Shown here one piece after another: positions 16,762-26,124 of a DNA stretch of 64,000 bases (its first letter is position 1; every line of letters starts with the position of its first letter). The DNA is taken from contig CAWGBJ010000009.1 of the NCBI GenBank assembly GCA_963820795.1, positions 186,001-250,000 on the forward strand, given 5' to 3'. The notes beneath the pieces were generated by a model. That model saw only the letters and a program-made list of their open reading frames with translations. It ran no database searches and had not been told where the DNA came from. The position numbers and the translations under genes were made by a program. This stretch comes from Roseiarcus sp963820795 (GTDB taxonomy: Bacteria > Pseudomonadota > Alphaproteobacteria > Rhizobiales > Beijerinckiaceae).

Positions 16762-17235
16762 ATGGAAATGATCCGCGACACAAGACTCTCGCCCAGGAAA
16801 AAGCTCGTGACCGACGCCCGCGCGGCGATCGAGGCCTGCGCCGTCGGCGCCGCGCGCCTCGCCGCGCGCAGGCTGACCCAGTACCTGACCGACCACATGA
16901 GGCCGTCGGACCTCGGCGTCGCCCAGTTCTGGCTGATGGCGCAGATCGCTGCTGCGAGCGAGGATTCGCTCGGCGCGCTCGCCCATCGCACCGGCCTCGA
17001 TCCCTCGACGCTGTCACGCAATCTGCAGGTGCTGGAGCGCGAGGGACTCATCGAAATGGCGGTCGGCGAGACGGATTCGCGCCGTCGCGCCGTATGGCTG
17101 ACCGAGGACGGCGCGCGGCGACTCGAATCGGCGCTCTGCGCCTGGCGCAAAGCCCATGACGAGCTCGCGGCGGTCATCGATGTCGGCGCGGTTCAGCGGC
17201 TGGCGAAGGCGACGGAGCGGTTGTCCGGGGAGTAG
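16762..17235 (+). CDS. MarR-family transcriptional regulator
   Basis: 157 residues. Winged-helix core: GVAQFWLMAQIAAA, then DSLGALAHRTGLDPSTLSRN (recognition helix), LEREGLIEMAVGETDSRRR (wing) and VWLTEDGARRLE. MarR dimers usually repress their own gene and a divergent neighbour and respond to small ligands, often aromatic or acyl compounds; here the neighbour is a thioesterase. A second in-frame ATG lies two codons downstream (16768). Ligand is not inferable. Confidence 0.9.
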   Translation: MEMIRDTRLSPRKKLVTDARAAIEACAVGAARLAARRLTQYLTDHMRPSDLGVAQFWLMAQIAAASEDSLGALAHRTGLDPSTLSRNLQVLEREGLIEMAVGETDSRRRAVWLTEDGARRLESALCAWRKAHDELAAVIDVGAVQRLAKATERLSGE

Positions 17236-17461
17236 GCGGCCTCCAACGGCGGTCCATCCGCCATCGTAAGCGCGCGGCCGGCGCCTCATTGCGGAGAAGC
17301 GCCTTTTTGGCAGGCTGCCCGGCTGAGCCGCGCCACCGGGCCGAAGCTCGCCTCGCCAACGCGATCCCGGCGTATTGAAACCAAAAGGCCCTCTGTGGCA
17401 TGTTAGCCGGCGTGACCGCCGCCGCAATGGCGAGAAGAGATCGGGTCGCACGGAGGAAACC

Positions 17462-18499
17462 ATGTCGGACAGCACGAAAGACATTTCACGGGATCGCCGC
17501 AAGCTTCTCCAAAGCGCCGCCGCCGGCGCGGGCGCCGCGGCTCTGTTCGGCGGGTTCGGTTTCAATCCTCTGATCGGCGCGGCGATGGCCAAAGAGGCGG
17601 GCAGGTCGCCGAAGCCGCTCAAAGCCGCGTTCTCCAACGCCGGACTGCAGTTTACCTGGTGCGCGCAGGGCAAGCAGGCGGCCGAATATTGGGGCAAGCT
17701 GTTCAACGTCGACGTCACCTGGTTCGACGGCCAGGGCGACGCGGTCAAGCAACGCGCGGCGATCGACAACGTGGCCTCGCAGAAATGGGATTTCGTCGCC
17801 ATTCAGGCGTTCGGCATCGGCACCCTGACCGCGCCGGTCAACAAGATGATCGACGCCGGCATTCCGGTCATCGACATGGATACGCTGATCGCCCCGCTCG
17901 ACAGCATCAATGTGCACACGTTCATCGCCCCGGACAACGAGTTCATGGGGGCGTCGGTGACCCAGGCGCTGGTCAACGCCATCAACGGGGAAGGGACGAT
18001 TGTCATGACCCAGGGCGCGCTCGGCCACACCGGCGCTCAAGGGCGCGCCAGAGGCTTCAAATCCGTCGTCTCAAGATTCCCGAAGGTTCAGGTTCTCGAC
18101 GAGGAGCCGGCCGATTGGGACGTCACCAAAGTGGCACGCATCTGGGAGACGCTGCTGAACAAATATCCGAAGATCGACGCTGCCTTTTTCCACAACGACG
18201 ACATGGCGCTCGCTGCCTATAAGGTCATGCAAGTCAAAGGCCGCACCGAAACCAAGATCGGCGGCGTCGACGCCATGCCGCCGGCGATCAAGGCGGTGCA
18301 GGACGGCAAGATGTACGCGACCGTCCGCAATCCGTCTTGCCGCATTCATGGCGGGGCGATCGTGGCCGGAGTATCCGCTGTCGTGAACGGCGCCAAGACA
18401 GGAACGGACATCCCAAAGAACATCGTCGCCGATGGTCCGGTCGTCACCAAGGCCAACGCCGACGGCATGCTGTGGATGGAGGAGCAGTTCCTCATCTGA
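17462..18499 (+). CDS. Sugar-type ABC transporter substrate-binding protein (LacI/ribose-binding fold)
   Basis: 345 residues from the ATG at 17462, preceded by GGAGGAAACC. The N-terminus has a twin-arginine-like signal (RDRRKLLQ followed by a hydrophobic Ala/Gly-rich stretch to AMA). The mature part has periplasmic-binding-protein type 1 features: VTWFDGQGDAVKQRAAIDNV, AGIPVIDMDT, IDAAFFHNDDMALAAYKVM and GGVDAMPPAIKAV. It opens a four-gene run with the ATPase, permease and a methylthioribose-kinase-like gene. The kinase hints that the ligand could be 5-methylthioribose or a related pentose; that is inference. Confidence 0.9.
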   Translation: MSDSTKDISRDRRKLLQSAAAGAGAAALFGGFGFNPLIGAAMAKEAGRSPKPLKAAFSNAGLQFTWCAQGKQAAEYWGKLFNVDVTWFDGQGDAVKQRAAIDNVASQKWDFVAIQAFGIGTLTAPVNKMIDAGIPVIDMDTLIAPLDSINVHTFIAPDNEFMGASVTQALVNAINGEGTIVMTQGALGHTGAQGRARGFKSVVSRFPKVQVLDEEPADWDVTKVARIWETLLNKYPKIDAAFFHNDDMALAAYKVMQVKGRTETKIGGVDAMPPAIKAVQDGKMYATVRNPSCRIHGGAIVAGVSAVVNGAKTGTDIPKNIVADGPVVTKANADGMLWMEEQFLI

Positions 18500-18519
18500 A
18501 CCGTCGTGAAGAGCTGGCG

Positions 18520-20010
18520 ATGGCGCTGCTCGAACTGACGGGCGTCTCGAAGTCGTTTGGCGGCGTCCAGGCGCTTCGGGACGTCGACTTCACATTGCTC
18601 GCCGGTCAGATCCATGGTCTGGCCGGCGAGAATGGGGCGGGCAAGAGCACGATGATGAAGATCATCGCCGGCGTCCATCCGGCCGACGCCGGACGCATGC
18701 GCGTCGACGGCAGGGAGGTGCATTTCCGCTCGTCGCGCGATGCGCTGGCGGCCGGTATCGGCATGGTGCATCAGGAGCTCAGCGTCGCGCCGGAGCTGAG
18801 CGTCGCTGAGAATGTCTTTTTGGGCTCGCAGCCCGTCGATCGCTTCGGAATCGTCACCTGGCGGCGGATGGCCGAGGCCGCCTCCGTGCAGTTGAGGAAC
18901 CTCGGCCTCGACATCGACCCGCGCGCCCGCCTCGGCGATTTCCCGATCGGCGTCCAGCAGCTCGTCGAGCTTTCGCGCGTGCTGTTCTCGGGCGCGCGCA
19001 TCATCATTCTCGACGAGCCGACATCCGCCTTGTCGCCGCCGGAGATCGAGCGCCTGTTCGCCGTCCTCGACAAGCTGCGCGAGAGCGGCCGCAGCATCAT
19101 CTTCATTTCGCATTTCCTTGACGACATCCTGAAGATTTCAAACGCCATCACCATCTTTCGCAACGGCCGCAAGGTCGCCACGACCGACGTCACGCCGGCC
19201 ATCGACAAGGGCTGGATCATCGAGCGGATGATCGGTTCCGGCCGCGAGGAGCTGGAGGAAAGCTATCTCGGCCAGATCAGGCTCGACAGCCGACCCGAGG
19301 CGCCCGTCGCGCTACGCGCCCGCGAATTGACCCTGGCTCCCGCCTATCGGGACATTAGTTTCCAGGCGCGCGCGGGCGAGGTGCTCGGCATCTACGGCTT
19401 CATGGGCTGCGGCCAACTCGAGCTCGCGCGCACCCTGTTCGGACGGCTTCGCGCCGACAGCGGCTCGCTTGAGATCGACGGCGCGGTCAAGACCTTGTCG
19501 AACACGACGGCGGCCAAGAAGGCGGGCGTCGCCTATGTCGCGGAAAGTCGCCGTTCGATGCTGTTCGGCGACGAACCCGTCTACAAGAACGTCTCGATCT
19601 CGATCCTGGAGCGGCTGTCGCGGTGGCTCCTGAAGCCCGATCGGGAACGCGAGATTGCCGCGGCGCAGACCAAGAATCTCGACATCCGCCCGCCCGACAT
19701 CGAATTGCGCCTCGGCGGTCTTTCCGGCGGCAATCAGCAGAAGGTCGCGCTGGCGAAATGGCTGACCCACGCGCCCCGAATTCTGCTGCTCGCCGAGCCG
19801 ACGCGGGGCATGGACGTCGGCGCCAAGGAGGACGTCGTCAGGATCGTGCGCGCTTTGCGCGATCAGGGCATCGCGATCGTCGTCTTCTCGACCGAGCCGG
19901 AAACCGTTCTGTCGCTCGCCGATCGGGTGCTGGTGATGCGCAAGGGCGAGATCGCGCACGAATTCGCGAGCGAGGCGATCAGCAAGGATCGTCTGTTGGC
20001 GGCGGCCTGA
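18520..20010 (+). CDS. Sugar ABC transporter ATP-binding protein (RbsA-type, two cassettes)
   Basis: 496 residues with two nucleotide-binding cassettes. The first has Walker A GENGAGKST and Walker B IIILDEPTSAL. The second has a degenerate P-loop (GFMGCGQLE), as usual in RbsA-type proteins, but a normal signature LSGGNQQKVALAKWL and LLLAEPTRGMDVG. The first-cassette signature is replaced by FPIGVQQLVELSRVL, also typical of the family. It energises import with the permease at 20030; 20 bases separate it from the substrate-binding gene. Confidence 0.93.
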   Translation: MALLELTGVSKSFGGVQALRDVDFTLLAGQIHGLAGENGAGKSTMMKIIAGVHPADAGRMRVDGREVHFRSSRDALAAGIGMVHQELSVAPELSVAENVFLGSQPVDRFGIVTWRRMAEAASVQLRNLGLDIDPRARLGDFPIGVQQLVELSRVLFSGARIIILDEPTSALSPPEIERLFAVLDKLRESGRSIIFISHFLDDILKISNAITIFRNGRKVATTDVTPAIDKGWIIERMIGSGREELEESYLGQIRLDSRPEAPVALRARELTLAPAYRDISFQARAGEVLGIYGFMGCGQLELARTLFGRLRADSGSLEIDGAVKTLSNTTAAKKAGVAYVAESRRSMLFGDEPVYKNVSISILERLSRWLLKPDREREIAAAQTKNLDIRPPDIELRLGGLSGGNQQKVALAKWLTHAPRILLLAEPTRGMDVGAKEDVVRIVRALRDQGIAIVVFSTEPETVLSLADRVLVMRKGEIAHEFASEAISKDRLLAAA

Positions 20011-20029
20011 CCAGGGATTTTTAACGGTA

Positions 20030-21067
20030 ATGAACACGCCTGGCGTCGAAGCGAGTTCTGCCCGCCCCTTTCGCCTCGGCGATTTCCTGCGCGATCAACT
20101 GCGCAACATCGCCCCCTTCATCACGCTTCTCTGCCTCGTCATTTTCTTCAGCGTTGCAAGCCCGCGCTTCGCCTCGCTCGGCAATCTTGAAAACATTCTC
20201 CAGCAGGTTTCGGTCACCGCGATCATCGCGGTCGGCCTGACCTTCGTCATCCTGACGGCGGAGATCGATCTCTCCGTCGGCGCGGTCGCCAACGCCACCG
20301 CGATTGTCCTGACCTTCTTCACCGCGCAGCCCGACTATGTGAACATCTCCAACCTGCCGATGCCCGGGGCGATCGCGATCGTGCTGGCGCTGCTTGCCTG
20401 TTTCGCGCTCGGCCTCCTCACCGCCTTCGGCGTCACCCGCATCGGCATTCCGTCCTTCATCATGACCTTGGCGATGATGCAGATCGGCGCTGGCGTCTCG
20501 GCGGTTCTAGTGCGCGGGCAGATCGCCTACACGGTACCGGGCCTCATTCTCACGCTCGGCTCCAAGTCGATCTACGGCATTCCCTGGATCGTCATCGTCG
20601 CGGCGGTTTTTCTGCTCGTCGCCCATCTCGTGCTGATCTACACCCGGTTTGGCCGCTACGTTTACATGGTCGGCGGAAACCGCGAGGCGGCGGAATATTC
20701 CGGCGTCAACGTCCGCTTCATCGTCGGCGCGGTCATGGTGATCTCGGCGATGTGTTCCGGCGTCGCCGGCATGATCGGCGTCGCCTATTTCGGCAGCGCC
20801 CAGCAGAACGAATTCGACACCTTCCTCCTGGATGCGATCGCTGCCGTCGTGGTCGGCGGCACCAGCCTCTTCGGCGGGCGCGGCGGCATTGGCAACACCA
20901 TCGTCGGGCTCTTCGTGCTCGGCGTGCTCAACAACGGACTCGATTATGTGAAGATCGACAGCTTCCTCAAGATCCTGATCCGCGGAATCATCCTGCTGGT
21001 CGCACTGATCATCAATGTCTACGCCGAGCGGCTGCGCACCGCCCGGGGCGGCGGCAGGGCTGGCTGA
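20030..21067 (+). CDS. Sugar ABC transporter permease (RbsC-type)
   Basis: 345 residues, about 8-10 membrane spans. It carries the RbsC-family stretches LTFVILTAEIDLSVGAVAN and AIAAVVVGGTSLFGGRGG plus GNTIVGLFVLGVLNNGLDY near the C-terminus. Inner-membrane channel of the importer encoded by the two genes upstream; it begins 19 bases after the ATPase stop and ends 5 bases before the kinase start. Confidence 0.93.
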   Translation: MNTPGVEASSARPFRLGDFLRDQLRNIAPFITLLCLVIFFSVASPRFASLGNLENILQQVSVTAIIAVGLTFVILTAEIDLSVGAVANATAIVLTFFTAQPDYVNISNLPMPGAIAIVLALLACFALGLLTAFGVTRIGIPSFIMTLAMMQIGAGVSAVLVRGQIAYTVPGLILTLGSKSIYGIPWIVIVAAVFLLVAHLVLIYTRFGRYVYMVGGNREAAEYSGVNVRFIVGAVMVISAMCSGVAGMIGVAYFGSAQQNEFDTFLLDAIAAVVVGGTSLFGGRGGIGNTIVGLFVLGVLNNGLDYVKIDSFLKILIRGIILLVALIINVYAERLRTARGGGRAG

Positions 21068-21072
21068 CGCTC

Positions 21073-22333
21073 ATGCCCGCTTACGCCCCCGTCGACGGAT
21101 CGCGTCTGGCCGGCACGCTCTCCGACATTCCCGCGGTTCGCGAGCGGCTGGGCGGCGAGCCCGCGGCCTGGCGCATCCGCGAGGTCGGCGACGGCAATCT
21201 GAACCTCGTCTTCATCGTTGAAGGGCAGAGCGGCGCGGTCGTCGTCAAGCAGGCGCTGCCCTATGTGCGACTTGTCGGCGAATCCTGGCCCCTGCCGCTC
21301 GAGCGGGCCTGGTTCGAATATAGCGCCCTGACAAAACAGGCCCGCCATGCGCCCGGCCTGACGCCCGAGGTTTTCCACTTCGACCGCGCCCAGGCAATGA
21401 TTGTCATGGAATATCTCCAGCCCCACGTCATCATGCGCAAGGGGCTGATCCGGGGCGTCGAATATCCCCGCTTCGCCGACGACATCGCCACATTTCTGGC
21501 CGCGACGCTCTTCAACACCTCGGTGCTCAAGGAATCGGCCGCCGCGCACAAGGCGCTGATCGAACTCTTCGCGCCCAATACAGCGCTCTGCAAGATCACC
21601 GAGGACCTCGTCTTCACCGACCCCTATCGCGAGGCGCCGCTCAATCGCTGGACGAGGCCCTATCTCGACGCCGACAAGCGCGCGTTCGAGCGCGACAGCC
21701 CGCTCAAGGTCGCGGCGCAGGCGCGGAAATGCCAGTTCATGACCAGCGCAGAGGCGCTGATCCACGGCGATCTGCACACCGGCTCAATCATGCTGACAGC
21801 GGAGGACACCCGCGTCATCGACCCGGAATTCGCCTTCATGGGGCCGATGGGCTTCGATATCGGCGCCGTCATCGGCAATCTCCTGCTCGCCTTTTTCGCC
21901 CAAGCCGGCCACGAGGCCGCGCCCGGGGCGCGCGACCCCTATCGCGACTGGATTGTCGCCCAGGCCGAGGCCGTCTGGGAAGGCTTTTCCCGTCGCTTTC
22001 TCGAATTCTGGCGCGCCGCGCCGTCTGGCGACGCCTATCCCGCGAGCCTGTTCACGTCCGACGACGATCGCGCGGCGATGGACAAGGAGCGCGCCCGGTT
22101 CCTGCGCGTGCTCTTCGCCGACACGTTGGCCTTCGCCGGCCTGAAGATGATCCGCCGCATCCTCGGCCTGGCCCATGTCGAGGACCTGGAGGCGATCGCG
22201 GACCCGGAACGGCGCGCCCGCTGTGAGGCCAAGGCGCTCAGAACTCGCGCGCGAACTGGTTGTCGGCCCCGAACATTTCTCCGGCATGGCGGACGTGACG
22301 GCCGCGGCGCGGGCGGCAAATCGCGGCGCGTGA
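21073..22333 (+). CDS. mtnK: S-methyl-5-thioribose kinase-like protein (frameshift near the C-terminus)
   Basis: About 420 residues if repaired. Aminoglycoside-phosphotransferase-like fold with the kinase loop IHGDLHTGSIM and the Mg site DPEFAFMGPMGFDIG, and family features LNLVFIV and VVKQALPYVR. MtnK phosphorylates methylthioribose in the methionine salvage route. As read, the frame slips by one base near 22240 (an extra A in CTC-A-GAACTC): the conserved tail ELARELVVGPEHFSGMADV continues in the next frame to a TGA at 22333, whereas the literal frame runs to 22353 with unrelated residues. It follows the sugar ABC permease by 5 bases, which suggests uptake and phosphorylation of the same sugar. 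Confidence 0.83.
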
Positions 22334-22370
22334 ACCGTCGGTGCGAGAACTGAAGCGACGAAGCCCGGAC

Positions 22371-22501
22371 GTCATTGCGAGCGTGAACGAAGCAATCTTC
22401 TGGCGCCTTCCCGCGTCATTGCGAGCCGAAAGCGAGACAATCCACACCCTGAGCGGCGGCGGCTCTTAGATTGCTTCGTCGCTGCGCGTCTCGCAATGAC
22501 G
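22371..22501. repeat. GTCATTGCGAG-type palindromic repeat
   Basis: Starts GTCATTGCGAGCG and ends CTCGCAATGAC, with a further internal GTCATTGCGAGCCG and the family core 'GAAGCAATC'. Relatives occur at 48026, 63213 and 63325. It fills most of the 369-base gap between the mtnK-like gene and the NADH dehydrogenase; the remainder of that gap shows no convincing gene. Confidence 0.8.
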
Positions 22502-22702
22502 GTTGAGGCCTGAGAAGTCCGCCAATGCCCGCCTACCGTGCGTCTGCATCATGGATGCCGAGATCGAACTGGCAAAGATTGCGCTGGCGCCGGCCGCCGC
22601 CCATGGTAGCAGGGTCGCGGGCCGCCAAGATGTGGGTCAGGCGCCGCTTGGCCCGCAGCTGTCCCGATTGGTCACAGCTCGACCTCAACGCAGGGCCAAA
22701 GG

Positions 22703-24005
22703 ATGATGGACGTCCCCCTTCATCACATCGTCATTGTCGGCGGCGGCGCCGCCGGACTGGAGCTGGCGACCAAGCTCGGCGAGCGGTTCGGCCGGCGAAA
22801 GCGCGCCCGTATCACGCTCGTCGATCGCAGCCGCACGCATATCTGGAAACCGTTGCTGCATTCCGTCGCCGCCGGAAGCCTGCGCCGCTCGCAGCACGAG
22901 CTCAACTACATCGCGCAGGCGCATTGGCGCCATTTCCGCTTCCGCAACGGCGAAATGACTGGCCTCGACCGCGACGCCAAAACCATCGCCCTGGCCGCCA
23001 CGCAGGATATCGAGGGGCGCGAAATCAGCCCGAAGGCGACGATCGGTTACGACACGCTGGTCATCGCCGTCGGCAGCGTCACCAACGATTTCGGCACGCC
23101 TGGCGCGGCGGAATACGCCGTGCCGCTGGAGACCGCCGAGCAGGCCAGCCGGTTCAACCACCGTCTGGTCAACGCCTGCCTGCGCGCGCAGGACCAGGAC
23201 GCTCCGGTCCGTCCCGGCCAACTGCATGTCGCCGTTATCGGCGCCGGCGCGACGGGAACCGAGCTCGCCGCCGAGCTGCACCACACCGCTCGCGCCATCA
23301 TCGCCTACGGGCTCGACAGGATCGACCCGGAGCGCGACCTTCGCATCGTCCTGATCGAGGCCGGCGATCGCATCCTGCCCGCCCTGCCGCCGCGCATCTC
23401 CGAGGCGACCCACGATCTCTTGGCGAAATTGGGCGTCGAAGTGCGCACCGGCGCGCGCGTCGCCGAGGTGCTGGAGGACGGCGTCCGGCTCGCCGGACGG
23501 CGAGTTCATTCCGTCCGAACTGGTGGTCTGGTCGGCGGGCGTGAAGGCGCCCGACTTCCTCAGCCATATCGCCGGGCTCGAGACGAACCGCATCAACCAG
23601 CTTGTCGTGCGCCGGACGCTGCAGACCACGCTCGACGACGACATCTTCGCCATCGGCGACTGTGCGGCCTGTCCCCGCCCCGGTTTTCCCCAGCCCGTTC
23701 CTCCGCGCGCCCAGGCCGCCCACCAGCAGTCCGACTTCATGGTGGACAGATCGACCGCCGGCTCGCCGGAACGCCGTTGCGCGAGTTCACCTATCGCGAC
23801 TTCGGCTCGCTCGTCTCGCTCGGCGCGCTACAGCACGATCGGCAGCCTGATGGGCTTTTTCATCGGCCGCAGCTTTTTCGTCGAGGGCTATTTCGCCCGT
23901 CTCATGTATCGCAGTCTCTACAAGATGCATGAAGCGGCGCTGCACGGCCGCGTCGGACATTGCTTCGCCTCGTTGCGCCTGGGGCTCGGCCGGCGCCGAC
24001 GGTGA
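22703..24005 (+). pseudogene. Type II NADH dehydrogenase / FAD-NAD(P) oxidoreductase, three frameshifts
   Basis: Two-dinucleotide-binding flavoprotein: HHIVIVGGGAAGLELATKL (FAD), HVAVIGAGATGTELAAEL (NADH), and the FAD-contact DIFAIGDCAACP near the C-terminus, then a membrane-associated tail (SLMGFFIGRSFFVEGYFARL). Family function is quinone-linked NADH oxidation at the inner membrane. The product is broken as read: +1 near 23495, -1 near 23745, +1 near 23827, with conserved sequence continuing each time in the new frame up to the TGA at 24005. Conservation of all segments argues for sequencing errors rather than old decay. ATG 22703 has AAAGG upstream; a second ATG is adjacent. Confidence 0.82.
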
Positions 24006-24155
24006 AGCTGCATTGAGGTGGATGGCCCGCCGGTTCACCCGGACCAGCCAATCGAATTGGAGCGTAATGCGATCGGGCTGAACCGGCGCCGCCGGGTCAA
24101 GAGCAAAGGACCGGATGAGGAAATCTTGCCGATCCCTGGCCCGCCGGCCGGTTCT

Positions 24156-24498
24156 GACGGGTTCGCGGAAAGCAAGGCCGTTCCGCCTGTTCGGCCCTGA
24201 TAATGCCTGCCAACACGGAGAATCGCTTCCGCCGGTCCTCGGGCGATTGCACAAATCCATGGTATTTCATTTCGTTGAGCGGAGTTGTTCGTGCGGCAGG
24301 GAAAGACAGAACAGGGAAAGTATTTTCCCTGTGGGGCCTATTAACAGGAGAAAGCAGCGAGGAGAACGCGAAGCGGAAAAGCGACTTCGCGGGTCCGGCG
24401 CGAGAGCGCGATCGTCAAGTATTTCTAAACCGAGCTGCCGGCAACCGGCTCGGCTGCGGGTTTACCTGAGGATAACGCCATATCATTCTGATTTTGCG
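24156..24498 (+). repeat. Long dispersed repeat, copy B (~340 bp, structured, non-coding)
   Basis: Partner of 2078-2410, same strand. The conserved hairpin is here a perfect 9-bp stem (ACAGGGAAA-GTAT-TTTCCCTGT, 24311-24332). It shares the blocks GGGAAAGACAGAACAGGG, GAGAGCGCGATCGTCAAG and GAGGATAACGCCATATC with copy A. It lies in the 643-base gap between the broken NADH dehydrogenase and gapR; bases 24006-24155 and 24499-24648 show nothing I can name. No credible ORF. Confidence 0.75.
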
Positions 24499-24648
24499 AA
24501 TTAAGAGCTCCGGCTGGCGCACAAGCTCCTTCGCCCGCCGATCCCGCCCCATGGCAGCAGGCTCGACACGAGAGTGGATTTCCTCAGCCATCCGAACGAA
24601 TGGTCCAATGAAGCAGGTATGTTGACGCGGTCGCCTGACCGCCTCGGC

Positions 24649-24921
24649 TCAGTTCATGCCGAGCGCCGCCAGATAGAGGTCGAGCACCGTTTCCTCCTCC
24701 ACCCGCTTGTCGCGGTCCTGCTTCCGGATCGAGACGATCTTGCGCATGATCTTGACGTCGAAGCCGTTGCCCTTGGCCTCGCCGTAGACGTCCTTGATGT
24801 CGTCGGAGAGCGCCTTCTTCTCTTCTTCGAGCCGTTCGATGCGCTCGATGAAGGCGCGCAGGTGGCCGGCGTTGACCTCGGCCGTTCCCGTCACCGCATC
24901 CTTCTTGGTCACGTCGTCCAT
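24649..24921 (-). CDS. gapR: GapR-family (DUF2312) nucleoid-associated protein
   Basis: 90 residues. The helical body and the near-invariant C-terminal half AEAKGNGFDVKIMRKIVSIR followed by KQDRDKRVEEETVLDLYLAALG identify DUF2312. In Caulobacter, GapR binds overtwisted AT-rich DNA ahead of replication and transcription. It is a marker of Alphaproteobacteria and usually single-copy. Start ATG 24921 is followed by a short variable acidic N-terminus. No operon partner is visible on this strand. Confidence 0.92.
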   Translation of the reverse strand: MDDVTKKDAVTGTAEVNAGHLRAFIERIERLEEEKKALSDDIKDVYGEAKGNGFDVKIMRKIVSIRKQDRDKRVEEETVLDLYLAALGMN

Positions 24922-25147
24922 TGCGCCTCGCCTCCAATACGCTTGCGGAAGGGCCGAGGGATGAGCCTCGCGCCGAGTCGCGTCAAGCGGCGGCGCTGCG
25001 GCTCTTGTGGATGACCGCGACGGGCGGCGCGACCCATGACAATTGACGTCTGAACGCGTTGAACAAAAGGCGTGGCGTCAGCGGGGGCTCACAGTAACAT
25101 TGGGCTCGATGCGGCCGAGGCTCGGTCCGGATTGAGGATGCCCGAGG

Positions 25148-25769
25148 ATGACTGGAGGGGGAGAAAGCCGGACGCCGGATGCCGGCGAGCTGCTGGGCGA
25201 CCTCAGTATCCGGCGCGGCCATTTCCGCTACGAGTTCGGGCTATCATGGCGAACTCTGGCTTGACCTCGACCGGCTGTTTCTCAATCCGCGCCGACTCGC
25301 GGCGCCGTCGCGCCAGCTGGCGAAGAAGCTCGCCCGGCATGAGGTCGAGGCCGTCGTCGGGCCGCTCGTCGGCGGCGCCCTCCTGGCGCAAACAATCGCC
25401 GCCGAACTCGGGGTCGAATTCGCCTATTCCGAGCCTCGGCCGCCAGCCTCGACCGAAGCGCTCCTTTCCGTCGTCTATCGTCTGCCGGGGACCTTCGCGC
25501 CGCTCTTGCGCGGCAAGCGCGTCGCCATCGTCGATGACGCCGTCAACGCCGGATCGGCGGTGCGCGGGACCTTCAGCGCCCTCATCCTGGCCGGCGTGAA
25601 GCCGGTCGTCGTCGGCGCGCTCCTCCTGCTCGGCAGCGCCGCGCGACCGTTCCTCGTCGAAAACGGCCTCGAGCTCGAGTTCCTTGCGACGCTGAACAAT
25701 CCGCTTTGGGAGCCGACGAATTGTCCTTTATGCGCTCGCGGCGTGCCACTGGACGCGATTCCAGTGTGA
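25148..25769 (+). CDS. Orotate phosphoribosyltransferase-like protein (one-base frameshift)
   Basis: About 206 residues if repaired. It has the PRPP loop of type I phosphoribosyltransferases, VAIVDDAVNAGSAVRGTFSA, the upstream VEAVVGPLVGGALLAQ and a zinc-like C-terminal pair NCPLCARG. The N-terminal part GELLGDLSIRRGHFRYE reads from ATG 25148; a one-base insertion between 25235 and 25238 then shifts the frame, and SGYHGELWLDLD continues in the next frame to the stop at 25769. The PyrE-like substrate is a guess, as this family also includes non-pyrimidine enzymes. Stand-alone gene. Confidence 0.75.
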
Positions 25770-26124
25770 AGGGCGAACCTGGCCGGCTGAACCGGCGATC
25801 AGAAGGTCGGCGCGAAGCGGCGGCGGCGGTCCGAACGGCGACGGTCGGTCTCCTTCATCCAGCCCCACGGGGCGACTGAGCGCCGATCTGCCGGGACCGA
25901 TAGCTTCACCGCACCGAAAGCCGTCGACAGTATCCTATGCCGTCGCGCTTCTTTGCCCTGTTTGTATTCAGCGGCGCCTAATATCGCGGCTGGGGCACGG
26001 ACCGTCTTTCGCCGGGGTCGCCCGAAAGCGCCTTCCGACCAACCGATTGAGCTGCTTTGGGCCGTTGCGCTTCTGCTGGCACGGCGGTTGCAGACCCAAC
26101 TTCGAAAGCCCAGTCCGTGAGGTG
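25770..26124. other. Intergenic region upstream of an ABC importer operon; nothing identified
   Basis: 355 bases with no supported ORF, no repeat shared with the rest of the window and no clear promoter consensus. It probably contains the promoter of the transporter operon that starts at 26125, since that operon has no other upstream region. Confidence 0.4.

Noticed and set aside
22525..23544. 339-residue Arg-rich plus-strand frame overlapping the NADH dehydrogenase start
   Set aside because: Out-of-frame shadow; the dehydrogenase frame has the FAD and NADH motifs.
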